Origin: Carboxydothermus islandicus
GTDB taxonomy: Bacteria; Bacillota; Z-2901; Carboxydothermales; Carboxydothermaceae
NCBI RefSeq assembly: GCF_001950325.1
Contig: NZ_BDJL01000055.1
Coordinates: forward strand, 84,428-148,427
Direction: 5' to 3'
DNA: 64,000 nucleotides
Made by a program: the position numbers and the translations under genes. Shown here piece by piece: positions 33,061-42,623 of the stretch. Each line of letters starts with the position of its first letter. Position 1 is the stretch's first letter. The notes beneath the pieces are model-generated. The model did no database searches. It was not told the DNA's origin and saw only the letters and a list, made by a program, of their open reading frames with translations.

Positions 33061-34323
33061 TTAATATTTTTCCTCGCCGTTTACTCTTTTTATTTGCGCC
33101 CCGATAAGTTGGTATTTCAAATCCAGGTTTTCATAACCTCGATCAAGATTTTTTATCCCCTCTAAAACCGTCATTCCTTCTGCCGCAAGACCGGCAATTA
33201 CCAGAGCTGCTGCAGCCCGTAAATCATGGGCAATAACCGAAGCTCCTGTAAGTTTCGGCACTCCTTTAATAACCGCAATCCTGCTTTCCAGCCGAATATC
33301 CGCACCCATCCGCCTTAATTCTTCTACATGTTTAAAACGATTGTCAAAAACCCCTTCGGAGATAATACTGGTTCCCTGAGCTAAAGTTAATAAAGCTAAA
33401 ATTTGCGGTTGCATGTCGGTGGGAAATCCCGGATAAGGCATGGTCTTGATATCAACAGGCTTAATAATACTCTTGCCGGTTACTCTAACCCAGTCGTCGC
33501 CAAAGGTTACGAACGCTCCTGCCTCTTTTAGTTTTGCCATTACCGCTTCCAGGTGCTCGGGAATAACCCCTGAAATTATTATATCACTTTGAGTTGCCGC
33601 TGCCATTACCATGTGGGTTCCTGCTTCTATTCTATCAGGAATTATTTTATGAGTAACTCCTTTCAACCGGTTTACCCCGGTGATTTTTATAACATCAGTT
33701 CCCGCACCTTTTACTTTAGCGCCCATGAGATTTAAAAAATTTTGCAGATCTACAATCTCCGGCTCCCGGGCCGCATTGCGAATAATTGTTGTTCCCTGGG
33801 CCAAGGTTGCAGCCATCATTAAATTTTCCGTAGCACCTACCGACGGAAAATCTAAGTGAATTTCGGCGCCTTTTAATCTTTTCGTCCGAGCCCGGATAAA
33901 GCCGGCCTTTTCTTCAACTTCCGCTCCCATGAGGCGTAAACCTTTTAGGTGTAAGTCCATCGGTCTATTGCCTATATTACAGCCCCCGGGAAGCGGAACT
34001 ACCCCTTCCTGAAAACGGGCCACCAACGGACCTAAGAATAGATTTGAAGCGCGAATTTTTCGGGCTAACTCTTCGGGAATTATAAGGTCGTTGATTCGGT
34101 TATTCTGAATGGTTAGCAGCTGGCCAAATTCCACTTTGCTTCCCAATCTTTTCAGGATTGAAAGCATGATATTAACATCTTCAAGTTTAGGTATATTTTC
34201 CAAAACGCATGGTTCCCGGGTTAAAAGGGTGGCAGCTATAACTGGCAGGGCAGAATTTTTTGCTCCGCTAACTTTTATTTCTCCTTTTAAACCGTGACTC
34301 CCCACAATAAAAAACTTTTCCAC
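33061..34323 (-). CDS. murA: UDP-N-acetylglucosamine 1-carboxyvinyltransferase
   Basis: About 420 residues with the EPSP-synthase-like fold. VSGAKNSALP begins the first domain with the catalytic-site lysine, and GGCNIGNRPMDLHLKGL contains the active-site cysteine that fosfomycin alkylates. It is the first committed step of peptidoglycan synthesis. I prefer the GTG giving MEKFFIVG (34321-34323); GTG 34335 four codons upstream is an alternative. It stands between murB and ftsQ. Confidence 0.96.
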   Translation of the reverse strand: MEKFFIVGSHGLKGEIKVSGAKNSALPVIAATLLTREPCVLENIPKLEDVNIMLSILKRLGSKVEFGQLLTIQNNRINDLIIPEELARKIRASNLFLGPLVARFQEGVVPLPGGCNIGNRPMDLHLKGLRLMGAEVEEKAGFIRARTKRLKGAEIHLDFPSVGATENLMMAATLAQGTTIIRNAAREPEIVDLQNFLNLMGAKVKGAGTDVIKITGVNRLKGVTHKIIPDRIEAGTHMVMAAATQSDIIISGVIPEHLEAVMAKLKEAGAFVTFGDDWVRVTGKSIIKPVDIKTMPYPGFPTDMQPQILALLTLAQGTSIISEGVFDNRFKHVEELRRMGADIRLESRIAVIKGVPKLTGASVIAHDLRAAAALVIAGLAAEGMTVLEGIKNLDRGYENLDLKYQLIGAQIKRVNGEEKY

Positions 34324-34348
34324 TTGAGAAGGCACCTCCGCCTTCCCT

Positions 34349-35257
34349 CTACTCCCCCAACACTTCCACTTCCAGTAACAGTTTAACGGAAAACTTCTTC
34401 CAAACCAGTTCTTGAATTTTATTAATTAAATAAATTACATCGGCAGCACTGGCTCCACCGGTATTAACAATAAAGTTGGCATGTTTCTCGGAAACCATCG
34501 CCCCCCCTTTTTTTAAACCCTGGGCCCCGGCTTCTTTAATTAATTTCCAGGCAGGTATTCCTTCCGGGTTTTTAAAAACACTTCCCGCATTGGGAAACTC
34601 CAGAGGTTGAGACGCTAAGCGTTTCTCTCTAAATTCCCTGATTTTTTTCAGGATTTCTTTTTTATCTCCCGGATTTAAAGAAAACTCGGCTTTTACGATC
34701 CATTGCTCCTCCTCTTTAAAGCGGCTGGAACGGTATTTAAAACCACATTCGTTATTAGAAAATTCCTCAAGTTCACCCTTCTCATTGATGGTCCAGACCC
34801 TTTTTACCACATCTTTTATTTCTTTTCCGTGGGCTCCGGCATTTTGCCGAACTGCCCCGCCGACACTACCGGGAATAGCACTAAGTTCCTCTAAACCGCT
34901 TAAGCCAAATTTTAAGGCTCTGGCGGCTAAAACCGGTAGCATAACACCAGCTTCGGCAAAAACCTGCCCTCCTGCATTTATTTCCACCTTATTAATTTTC
35001 TTTGTTTTAATAATTACCCCGCGAAATCCTTTATCCAAAACCAGGATGTTTGAACCGTTACCGATAACCCTGAAGTTTACCGCATTTTCCGTTAAAAACC
35101 GGATGACCAAAGACAACTCTTTTATGCTTTGCGGTTCAATTAAAAAGTCAGCGGGCCCGCCAATTTTCCAGGTAGTATGCTGGGCTAAAGGCTCATTTTC
35201 CAATACCGGTGAACTTATTCTTTTGGCTAATTCTTCTTTAAGTTTAGCTTTATCCAT
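34349..35257 (-). CDS. murB: UDP-N-acetylenolpyruvoylglucosamine reductase
   Basis: 302 residues, type II MurB by length. FAD-binding PCMH domain with IGNGSNILVLDKGF and IPGSVGGAVRQNAGAHG; C-terminal domain with PNAGSVFKNPEG, which holds the catalytic serine, and a conserved glutamate (LLLEVEVLG). It reduces the MurA product to UDP-MurNAc with NADPH. Confidence 0.96.
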   Translation of the reverse strand: MDKAKLKEELAKRISSPVLENEPLAQHTTWKIGGPADFLIEPQSIKELSLVIRFLTENAVNFRVIGNGSNILVLDKGFRGVIIKTKKINKVEINAGGQVFAEAGVMLPVLAARALKFGLSGLEELSAIPGSVGGAVRQNAGAHGKEIKDVVKRVWTINEKGELEEFSNNECGFKYRSSRFKEEEQWIVKAEFSLNPGDKKEILKKIREFREKRLASQPLEFPNAGSVFKNPEGIPAWKLIKEAGAQGLKKGGAMVSEKHANFIVNTGGASAADVIYLINKIQELVWKKFSVKLLLEVEVLGE

Positions 35258-35261
35258 ACCA

Positions 35262-36614
35262 TTACGCCTTTCCTAAAAGCTTGTAACCTACTTGATTGAT
35301 ATTCCCCGCACCCAGTAAAAGGACTAAAAGCCCTGGTTTTAAGTTTTGCTCCAAAAAATTGTAAACCTCATCTAACGACTCTAAATATAAGGGATCTCTC
35401 CCTAATTTTTTCATTTCTTCGGCAATCATTTCCCCGCTAACCCCCGGTATAGGTGTTTCCCCCGCCGAATAAATCCCGGTTAAAACCACCTTTTCCGCAT
35501 CAACCAGTACCCGGGCAAAATCTTTATAGAAAAAGCGGGTACGGGTATAGCGATGGGGCTGGAACACCACCAGAATCTCCCGGTCCTTATAAAGTTTGGC
35601 CGCTCTCAGCGTTGCTTCCACTTCTGTGGGATGATGGGCATAATCATCCACGATTAAGGCTCCGTTTCTTTCCCCTAATATTTGAAATCTTCTTTTAGCC
35701 CCACTAAAGTCTAAAAGCCTTTCGGAAATCGCTTTAAAGGAAAGACCGATATTTCGCAAAACCACCGTAGCTGCAGCTGCATTTAAGAGATTATGCTTCC
35801 CTGGCACTTTTAAACGTAGCTCTCCTTCGAAAGAATTCTTATAATAGATACTTGCCACCGGCTGTTTTTGTTCCTCCCGGTAGTCTCTTAACATAAAGTC
35901 GCTACCGGGAGAAAAACCATAGGTAAACTTCCTTTTGTTATAGCCTTTTAACATTTCCCTTACCTGAAGATTATCCCAGCAAAATACTCCAAAACCTTCA
36001 GGCCTTACGTTCTCCGCAAACCTTTTAAACGCTTTTTTGATTTCTTCAAAGCTTTGATAGTAATCAAGGTGATCCGCTTCAATATTGGTGATAACCGCTG
36101 CATACGGGAGTAATTTTAAAAAAGAACCATCACTTTCATCCGCTTCGGCAATCATGTATTCACCCTGGCCTGCCTTGGCATTGTACCCCAGGTCGACAAT
36201 TTCTCCACCCACCGCAATTACCGGATCAAAACCTTCTTTTTCCAGGACAAAGGCAATCATTGACGAAGTGGTAGTTTTTCCGTGGGCACCGGCCACCGCA
36301 ATCCCCTTTTTTTCCTGCATCAATTTTGCCAGAAGTTCTCCCCGGTGCATTACCGGTATCCCTAACCTCTGGGCTTTTAAAAGTTCCGGATTATCCTGGT
36401 TTACTGCCGTTGAAACCACCACCAAACTTACATCGGAAGCCAGGTTTTCTTCCCGGTGTCCAATATAAACCGTAATACCTTCGGCCCGAAGTTTTTTTGT
36501 AAGCTCAGTTTCTTTAAGATCTGAACCGGAAACCCGGTATCCCTTGGCCTGCAAGATGCGCGCAAGCCCGCTCATACCAATTCCGCCTATCGCTATAAAA
36601 TGGACTGCAAGCAT
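35262..36614 (-). CDS. murC: UDP-N-acetylmuramate--L-alanine ligase
   Basis: 450 residues, a Mur ligase. HFIAIGGIGMSGLARIL is the N-terminal UDP-binding loop; the ATP site is GAHGKTTTSSM; the central domain holds EADESDGSFL; the third domain has DDYAHHPTEVEATL. It adds L-Ala to UDP-MurNAc. The start is ATG 36612-36614 behind AAGGTGA; GTG 36623 upstream reads through the Shine-Dalgarno. Confidence 0.96.
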   Translation of the reverse strand: MLAVHFIAIGGIGMSGLARILQAKGYRVSGSDLKETELTKKLRAEGITVYIGHREENLASDVSLVVVSTAVNQDNPELLKAQRLGIPVMHRGELLAKLMQEKKGIAVAGAHGKTTTSSMIAFVLEKEGFDPVIAVGGEIVDLGYNAKAGQGEYMIAEADESDGSFLKLLPYAAVITNIEADHLDYYQSFEEIKKAFKRFAENVRPEGFGVFCWDNLQVREMLKGYNKRKFTYGFSPGSDFMLRDYREEQKQPVASIYYKNSFEGELRLKVPGKHNLLNAAAATVVLRNIGLSFKAISERLLDFSGAKRRFQILGERNGALIVDDYAHHPTEVEATLRAAKLYKDREILVVFQPHRYTRTRFFYKDFARVLVDAEKVVLTGIYSAGETPIPGVSGEMIAEEMKKLGRDPLYLESLDEVYNFLEQNLKPGLLVLLLGAGNINQVGYKLLGKA

Positions 36615-36656
36615 TTTTCTCACCTTTCTCTTGAGAACAGTACTATAATATGCCCT

Positions 36657-37772
36657 TTAATTTTTTTTGTTACTCTTTTGTTTTAATAGCCACTCCATAA
36701 TTCCAATTATTTCTTGAAGCGAATCTTGACGTAACATTTTCCCTGCATTTTCCGCCATCCTAACAAGTTTTTCCGGGCTATCCAAAAGGGGCAAAATTGT
36801 AGCTCTTACCAGGTCTTCACTGCATTCCGCATCCCGCAATAAAATTGCGGCTCCATGATTCACAAAGGCCCGGGCATTGTGTTCCTGGTGATTCTCCGCC
36901 GCATAGGGATAAGGAATCAACACCGCAGGAACTTTTGAAGCAGCTATTTCCGCTAAGGTCGCCGCACCGGCCCGGGTGATGGCCAGGTCTGCCGCCGGTA
37001 AAACTTCCGGCATGTTATCAATGTACGGAACCATTTGTACCCTTTCGGGGAGATTTTTGTATTTTTGCCTTAAATTTTCGTAATTACGGGGACCGGTAGC
37101 CCAGATCAACCTTAAATTAGGTCTTCGCATAATTTCCGGTAACAGGTAACCAACAACTTTATTTATGGTAAGTGCTCCCTGACTCCCACCAAAGGCTACC
37201 AGTAAAAGCTCATCTATACCAACCCCAAGTTTTTTTCGCAATTCATTTCTTTTCTCGGCATTGGTATGAAATTCCCTTCTCACCGGAAAGCCTGTCTCAT
37301 AAAAATTTTTTGCTTTCATTCTTTTTCCGGCTTCCCCAAAGGTAAGACAAACCGCGTCAACTTTTACAGCCAAAATTTTATTGGCGACTCCCGGATAAGC
37401 ATTTTGTTCATGGATAACCGTTGGAATTTTAAGAAGTGTTGCGGCAAAAACTACCGGAAAACTTGCATATCCCCCGGTACCCACCACCATATCCGGCTTT
37501 TCCTTTTTTAAAAAAATAAAAGCGTTAATTAAGCTTTTGGGAATCAGTAAAAGCTTTTTCAACGTCTCCCAGCTAACCCTCCGGGGAATCCCTTCCACCG
37601 GGAGCAAATACAAGGGAAATCCGTACTTTGGAACCACCGTGGTTTCTATACCCCTTGGCGTACCAACAAAAAGGATTTCGTCGTTGGGATGGTTTTCCTT
37701 CCAGCTCTGAGCAATGGCTAATGCCGGGTAAAGGTGGCCTCCCGTACCTCCCCCGGCAAAAACCAGTTTCAT
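36657..37772 (-). CDS. murG: UDP-GlcNAc--lipid I N-acetylglucosaminyltransferase
   Basis: 371 residues, GT28 family. FAGGGTGGHLYPALAIA is the first glycine-rich loop, VGTGGYASFP and GGSQGALTIN follow, and ITRAGAATLAEIA binds UDP-GlcNAc. It forms lipid II on the inner face of the membrane. Its ATG overlaps the ftsW stop. Confidence 0.96.
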   Translation of the reverse strand: MKLVFAGGGTGGHLYPALAIAQSWKENHPNDEILFVGTPRGIETTVVPKYGFPLYLLPVEGIPRRVSWETLKKLLLIPKSLINAFIFLKKEKPDMVVGTGGYASFPVVFAATLLKIPTVIHEQNAYPGVANKILAVKVDAVCLTFGEAGKRMKAKNFYETGFPVRREFHTNAEKRNELRKKLGVGIDELLLVAFGGSQGALTINKVVGYLLPEIMRRPNLRLIWATGPRNYENLRQKYKNLPERVQMVPYIDNMPEVLPAADLAITRAGAATLAEIAASKVPAVLIPYPYAAENHQEHNARAFVNHGAAILLRDAECSEDLVRATILPLLDSPEKLVRMAENAGKMLRQDSLQEIIGIMEWLLKQKSNKKN

Positions 37773-38899
37773 TAAAATTCACTCCTTCCGCGCCGGTAGC
37801 AAGATACATTGACAATAATACCGGCAGCAGTCATGTTAATTATAAGTGAAGAACCGCTGTAACTTATAAAAGGCAGGGGAATCCCCGTTACCGGAAATAC
37901 TCCGGTGGCAACCGCAATGTTAATTAGCGCCGGAATCACCATCATGCAAGTAAAGCCGGCTACCAGGAAAAAGCCAAAAACATCCGGCGCCCGATGGGCA
38001 AGCTTAAGTCCCCGGTAAAGAATCGCCAAAAACAAGCTTACAACAAAAATCGTTCCAACCAGACCCAGTTCTTCGCCGATGATGGCAAAAATAAAATCGG
38101 TATGCTGTTCAGGTAAATAAAACATTTTTTGGTGACTCCGTCCCAGCCCCACCCCAAATATGCCACCGGAACCTATGGCATAAAGGGACTGCTTTACCTG
38201 ATAGATAACAGCTTCATATCCTTTTAACTTATTTTCATCACCGATAAGCAAGTACCAAAACCCGATAAACCTTTTTCTCCGGTACTCTTCCAAAAAAATT
38301 GCCCCTAAAACACCTAAAATTCCCAAAATCCCAAGACCGGTTAAGTGGGAAGGCCTGGCACCGGCAATCATAAGCAGGGCAAAAATCGTTCCACTGATGG
38401 CCAGAGTTGTTCCCAAATCTTTTTGCAAAAGCACGAGTAAATCGGCCAGGGCCATAATTATTACTACCGGTAAAAAGCCTTTTTTAAAATCGGTGATATA
38501 CTGGTAATTTTTTTGGAAATGTTTTGCTAAAAAAACTATTATCGCAAATTTTAACACCTCAGAAGGAGAGATGTTTAACCAGCCAAATCTTAACTGGCGC
38601 TGGGCACCTTTTACTTCTACCCCAATAAAAACAACCAAAATACATAAAATAACGGCTATTAAAATAAGCGGTCCGGTGTAGCGCCTCAATTCCCGGTAAT
38701 CATAGGCTAAAGCTAACAAAAAAGCTATTGTCCCAAAAACACTCCATAAAAGCTGCTTCTTGAAATAATACCATACCGTATTATACTGCACATAGCTGGT
38801 ATACTGGCTTGCCGAAAAAATCATTACCAATCCAAATAAAACCAAAGTAAAAATTAACAGGGTAAAGACTAAATCTGGGGTGCCCTTTGCCCGCTTCAT
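37772..38899 (-). CDS. ftsW: Lipid II polymerase FtsW/SpoVE (SEDS family)
   Basis: 375 residues with ten membrane helices. SEDS marks include LRFGWLNISPSEVLKFAII, QKDLGTTLAISG and the C-terminal GIPLPFISYSGSSLI. It polymerises glycan strands with a class B PBP, here most likely the PASTA-PBP in the same cluster. In a spore-former this locus may serve division, cortex synthesis (SpoVE) or both. Confidence 0.94.
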   Translation of the reverse strand: MKRAKGTPDLVFTLLIFTLVLFGLVMIFSASQYTSYVQYNTVWYYFKKQLLWSVFGTIAFLLALAYDYRELRRYTGPLILIAVILCILVVFIGVEVKGAQRQLRFGWLNISPSEVLKFAIIVFLAKHFQKNYQYITDFKKGFLPVVIIMALADLLVLLQKDLGTTLAISGTIFALLMIAGARPSHLTGLGILGILGVLGAIFLEEYRRKRFIGFWYLLIGDENKLKGYEAVIYQVKQSLYAIGSGGIFGVGLGRSHQKMFYLPEQHTDFIFAIIGEELGLVGTIFVVSLFLAILYRGLKLAHRAPDVFGFFLVAGFTCMMVIPALINIAVATGVFPVTGIPLPFISYSGSSLIINMTAAGIIVNVSCYRRGRSEF

Positions 38900-38900
38900 T

Positions 38901-40253
38901 TTATCCCTCCACCATATTTAAAACCAGCCTTTTAAACAACTCTCCCCGTTCTTCATAATTTTTAAACATATCCCAGCTGGCTGCCGCCGGTGATAAAAGC
39001 ACTACATCCCCCGGCTGAGCCAACTCTTTCGCTTTTTTCACTGCATCTTCAAAACTCTCGGCAATAACATATTTATCGTAACCCACCATTTCTAAGGCCT
39101 CTTTTATCTCCTCGCGGCATTCTCCCACTAAAACAGTACACCGGACTTTTTCTCTTATTTCCCGGGCAAGCTCACTAAACGAGTTTCCTTTGTTTCTTCC
39201 CCCGGCAATTAAAACTATCGGACGCTCATAAGAGTTTAGGGCTTTGATTGTAGAATCGGGGTTGGTACCTTTAGAATCGTTAACATACAATACACCATTT
39301 ATTTCAGCTACCTTTTCTAAACGATGAGCCACCCCTTGAAAATTCTTTAATCCTCGCTCAATATTTTTGCCCGAAACTCCAAAGCTCCAGCAAGCAGCCA
39401 CCGTTGCCAAAGCATTTTCTAAATTGTGAGGTCCAGGAAGAGGTAAGTCCTTTATATTAATAATTTCATATTCTTCTCCTAAGCTTCTAACCACAATCTT
39501 GCCCTTTCTGACAAAAACACCCTCTTCTAATTCTTCCCTTTGGCTAAAGAAAAACACTCTCCCGGATGTTTTACTATTTAAGCTTCTTATCCGGGGGTCA
39601 TCATAATTTAGTACGGTAATGTCAGTACTGTCTTGATTAATAAATATTCGGGCTTTGGCTTCCCGATAACCTTCTAAAGTTTTATGCCGGTCTAAATGGT
39701 CGGGAGTAAGGTTCAAAAGCACCGCCACTTTGGGCTTAAAACTTTTTATCGTCTCTAATTGAAAGCTGCTCACTTCTAAAGAAACCGCATCCCATTCCTC
39801 TTCCACCGCTTCTATTAAAGGATAACCTATATTCCCGGCAACCAGCGTTTTAAAACCGGCAACTTTGAGAATTTCACCAATCCAGGAAGTGGTAGTTGTT
39901 TTGCCGTTAGTGCCGGTTACCGCAATAACAGGAGCTTTTAATTCCCCATACGCCAGTTCAATTTCCCCAATAACCGGTATTCCTTCCCTTAAAGAGTAAA
40001 CAACAGGCTCTTCGGTTAGCGGCACTCCGGGGCTTACCACCAAGAGTTCCCAATCTTTTACCAGCGGATAACCCCCTAAAACCAGTTCCACTCCTTCTTC
40101 CGCCAGCTTCTTGAGTTCTTCATCCACCGGCAGGCTCATTTTTTTATCCGTTAATACTACCTTTGCCCCCCGTTTTATTAAAAAAGCTGCCGCCGCTCGT
40201 CCGCTTTTTCCCGCTCCAACCACCAGGATCCGTTTATTGGTATATAAACCCAT
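38901..40253 (-). CDS. murD: UDP-N-acetylmuramoyl-L-alanine--D-glutamate ligase
   Basis: 450 residues. N-terminal [19 protein letters not shown]-loop [14 protein letters not shown], central [10 protein letters not shown] and C-terminal [17 protein letters not shown] are all MurD marks. It adds D-glutamate to the UDP-MurNAc-L-Ala precursor. Confidence 0.97.
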   Translation of the reverse strand: MGLYTNKRILVVGAGKSGRAAAAFLIKRGAKVVLTDKKMSLPVDEELKKLAEEGVELVLGGYPLVKDWELLVVSPGVPLTEEPVVYSLREGIPVIGEIELAYGELKAPVIAVTGTNGKTTTTSWIGEILKVAGFKTLVAGNIGYPLIEAVEEEWDAVSLEVSSFQLETIKSFKPKVAVLLNLTPDHLDRHKTLEGYREAKARIFINQDSTDITVLNYDDPRIRSLNSKTSGRVFFFSQREELEEGVFVRKGKIVVRSLGEEYEIINIKDLPLPGPHNLENALATVAACWSFGVSGKNIERGLKNFQGVAHRLEKVAEINGVLYVNDSKGTNPDSTIKALNSYERPIVLIAGGRNKGNSFSELAREIREKVRCTVLVGECREEIKEALEMVGYDKYVIAESFEDAVKKAKELAQPGDVVLLSPAAASWDMFKNYEERGELFKRLVLNMVEG

Positions 40254-40282
40254 ATCGTACCTTCTCCTTTCTGCCTTTCATT

Positions 40283-41260
40283 TTACAGCCCGTAACCGCT
40301 GATTAAAACCATTATTAAAGTTACCAAAGAAAAAACCAGTACAATCTTGTTTTCCGACCAACCGGATAATTCAAAATGGTGATGCAACGGACTCATCTTA
40401 AATACCCTTTTACCGGTTAGCTGGTATACCAGCACCTGGATTATAACCGATAAGGTTTCCACAACATAAATTAAACCTACCAGCAGTAAAAAAAGTTCCG
40501 TTTGGGTTAAAACCGCAAATCCCGCCACCGCTGCTCCTAAAGCCAGCGAGCCGGTATCTCCCATAAACACCTTTGCCGGATGCCGGTTATAAACTAAAAA
40601 GCCCATTAAACCTCCCATTAAAGCAACGGCAAAAACAAATAACCCCTTTTCCTTTAACGCTAAAGAAGTCATCGCAAAAAAGCTCATCACAATTAATGTT
40701 ACGCTGGAACAAAGTCCATCTACACCATCGGTTAAATTAACTGCATTAGCAAAGCCAACCATAATAAAAATTGTAGCGGCAAAAAAGAAAACATTCCCCA
40801 GTTCCAGGTACCGGGGTTCTCCTAAAAGCAACCGACTAAAAGGAATATACCAGTCGGTTCCCCGTCCTAAAAAAGCCACCGCACCAAAAGTCAATACTAA
40901 AGAAAAAATCACCTGGCCCAGGAGCTTTTCCCGGGCTCTTAACCCCAAAGGTCGGCGTAAAACCACTTTAAGATAATCGTCTAAAAAACCCAGTAAACCA
41001 AACAGTAACGTAGTTGCTAACAAAAGTAGGGTTTTGGCATCAAAGGCCTGAAAAACCACCACCGTTACCACCAAACTTAACAGGAAGATAATTCCGCCCA
41101 TAGTGGGAGTCCCGGATTTCTTTAAATGGCGTTCGGGGCCTTCGGTACGGACCGTTTGGCCGATCTTTAACTTTAAAAGCCAGGGTATTAAAACCATACC
41201 TCCCCCTAAAGCTACGAAAAAGGAAACCAGCAAAGCCGTAACCCCTTTAGTGATTACCAT
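40283..41260 (-). CDS. mraY: Phospho-N-acetylmuramoyl-pentapeptide transferase
   Basis: 325 residues with ten membrane helices. Catalytic loops: FLDDYLKV, NAVNLTDGVDGLCS with the metal-binding aspartates, and MGDTGSLALG. C-terminal PLHHHFELSGWSENKIV is diagnostic. It makes lipid I. It overlaps murF by 14 bases. Confidence 0.97.
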   Translation of the reverse strand: MVITKGVTALLVSFFVALGGGMVLIPWLLKLKIGQTVRTEGPERHLKKSGTPTMGGIIFLLSLVVTVVVFQAFDAKTLLLLATTLLFGLLGFLDDYLKVVLRRPLGLRAREKLLGQVIFSLVLTFGAVAFLGRGTDWYIPFSRLLLGEPRYLELGNVFFFAATIFIMVGFANAVNLTDGVDGLCSSVTLIVMSFFAMTSLALKEKGLFVFAVALMGGLMGFLVYNRHPAKVFMGDTGSLALGAAVAGFAVLTQTELFLLLVGLIYVVETLSVIIQVLVYQLTGKRVFKMSPLHHHFELSGWSENKIVLVFSLVTLIMVLISGYGL

Positions 41261-42623
41261 TGCTAAACCAACCTCTTTCTATTGTGGCAAATAGTTCTTC
41301 AAACTTCATCCCGCGGGAAGCTTTTAATAAAACGGTATCCTCTGGTTTTAAAAAGTTTAGTAAAAAACTTCCCGCTTCCTCTTTGGTAGCAAAATGAAAA
41401 ATATTTTGCGGGCTCATACCGCAGGCTATAGCCCCATTGCCAATTTCCCGCGCCTTTGGCCCAACGGTAATTAAAAAGTCCACTCCAAGTTTAGAAGCCA
41501 CCTCTCCCACCCTTCGGTGTCCCGTGATTTCAAAATCCCCCAGCTCGTACATCTCTCCTAAAACAGCAATTTTTCTTCCCTTTTGCCCGGTACCTGCCAA
41601 AACCTTCAGGGCCGCTTCCACAGAGGTGGGACTGGCATTGTAATAATCTTTTATGATTTTCATGCTTCCTATGAATTGAATTTCCAGACGCATTCCGGTA
41701 AGCTCTACTTCCGAAAGTCCTTTTTTTATTAACGGCACCTTAACCCCTAAAGTCAACGCCGTCAGAATTGCCGCTAAAGCATTAACCGCATTGTGAACTC
41801 CCAAAAGCGGTAGAAAAAACTCTTCTTCAAGAACACCTCCGGTACTAAATCTTAGCCCATCATCTTCCTGAAAAAACTTCTTTATGTATAAATCACCGGC
41901 TCGATGGCCAAAGAAATACTTTTTTACGGGAATGTTGGCAACAATGTCTTTAATATAGGGACTTTCGCCGTTAATAATCGCCACACCATCCCCGGGTAAA
42001 TTTTTAATTAATTCGCTCTTCGCCCGGGCAATATTTTCCTGGCTTTTTAAAAGTTCAAGATGCGCTTCTCCGATATTGGTTATAATACCGATATCGGGGC
42101 GGGCAATCTGGCAGAGAGCATCTATCTCTCCCAGGCCCCGCATACCCATTTCTACCACTCCAACCTCGGTATTTTCGTCAAAATTTAAAAGAGTTAAAGG
42201 CACTCCTAACTCGTTATTATAGTTTTTTTCCGTAGCACACACGTTATATTTTTGCCGCAATACTGCTTTTACCAGATCCTTGGTGGTGGTTTTGCCGTTG
42301 CTACCGGTAATTCCGATGACTTTTAATCCCCCTTTTTGTCTATTATACAATGCCAGGTCCTGTAAAGCCCGAAAAGTATCCTTAACCACAATCTGGGTTA
42401 CATTTATGGAAAAAAATCTCTCAACAACAACTCCTGCCGCACCTCTGGCTACCGCATCCGGTACAAATTCATGCCCATCCCGCTTTTCTCCATGTAAAGC
42501 TACAAATAAAGCGCAAGGCTTAAGCGTCCGGGTGTCGGTACTTACCTCGCTAAACTCCCGGTCTTCACCTAACAATACTCCTCCGGTTACCCGGGCAATG
42601 GTAGAAGCTAAAATTTTTCTCAT
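41247..42623 (-). CDS. murF: UDP-MurNAc-tripeptide--D-Ala-D-Ala ligase
   Basis: 458 residues. P-loop GITGSNGKTTTKDLV; central NIGEAHLELLKS and EMGMRGLGEI; C-terminal IKDYYNASPTSVEAALKVL. It adds the D-Ala-D-Ala dipeptide. It overlaps murE by four bases and mraY by 14, showing tight coupling. Confidence 0.96.
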   Translation of the reverse strand: MRKILASTIARVTGGVLLGEDREFSEVSTDTRTLKPCALFVALHGEKRDGHEFVPDAVARGAAGVVVERFFSINVTQIVVKDTFRALQDLALYNRQKGGLKVIGITGSNGKTTTKDLVKAVLRQKYNVCATEKNYNNELGVPLTLLNFDENTEVGVVEMGMRGLGEIDALCQIARPDIGIITNIGEAHLELLKSQENIARAKSELIKNLPGDGVAIINGESPYIKDIVANIPVKKYFFGHRAGDLYIKKFFQEDDGLRFSTGGVLEEEFFLPLLGVHNAVNALAAILTALTLGVKVPLIKKGLSEVELTGMRLEIQFIGSMKIIKDYYNASPTSVEAALKVLAGTGQKGRKIAVLGEMYELGDFEITGHRRVGEVASKLGVDFLITVGPKAREIGNGAIACGMSPQNIFHFATKEEAGSFLLNFLKPEDTVLLKASRGMKFEELFATIERGWFSNGNH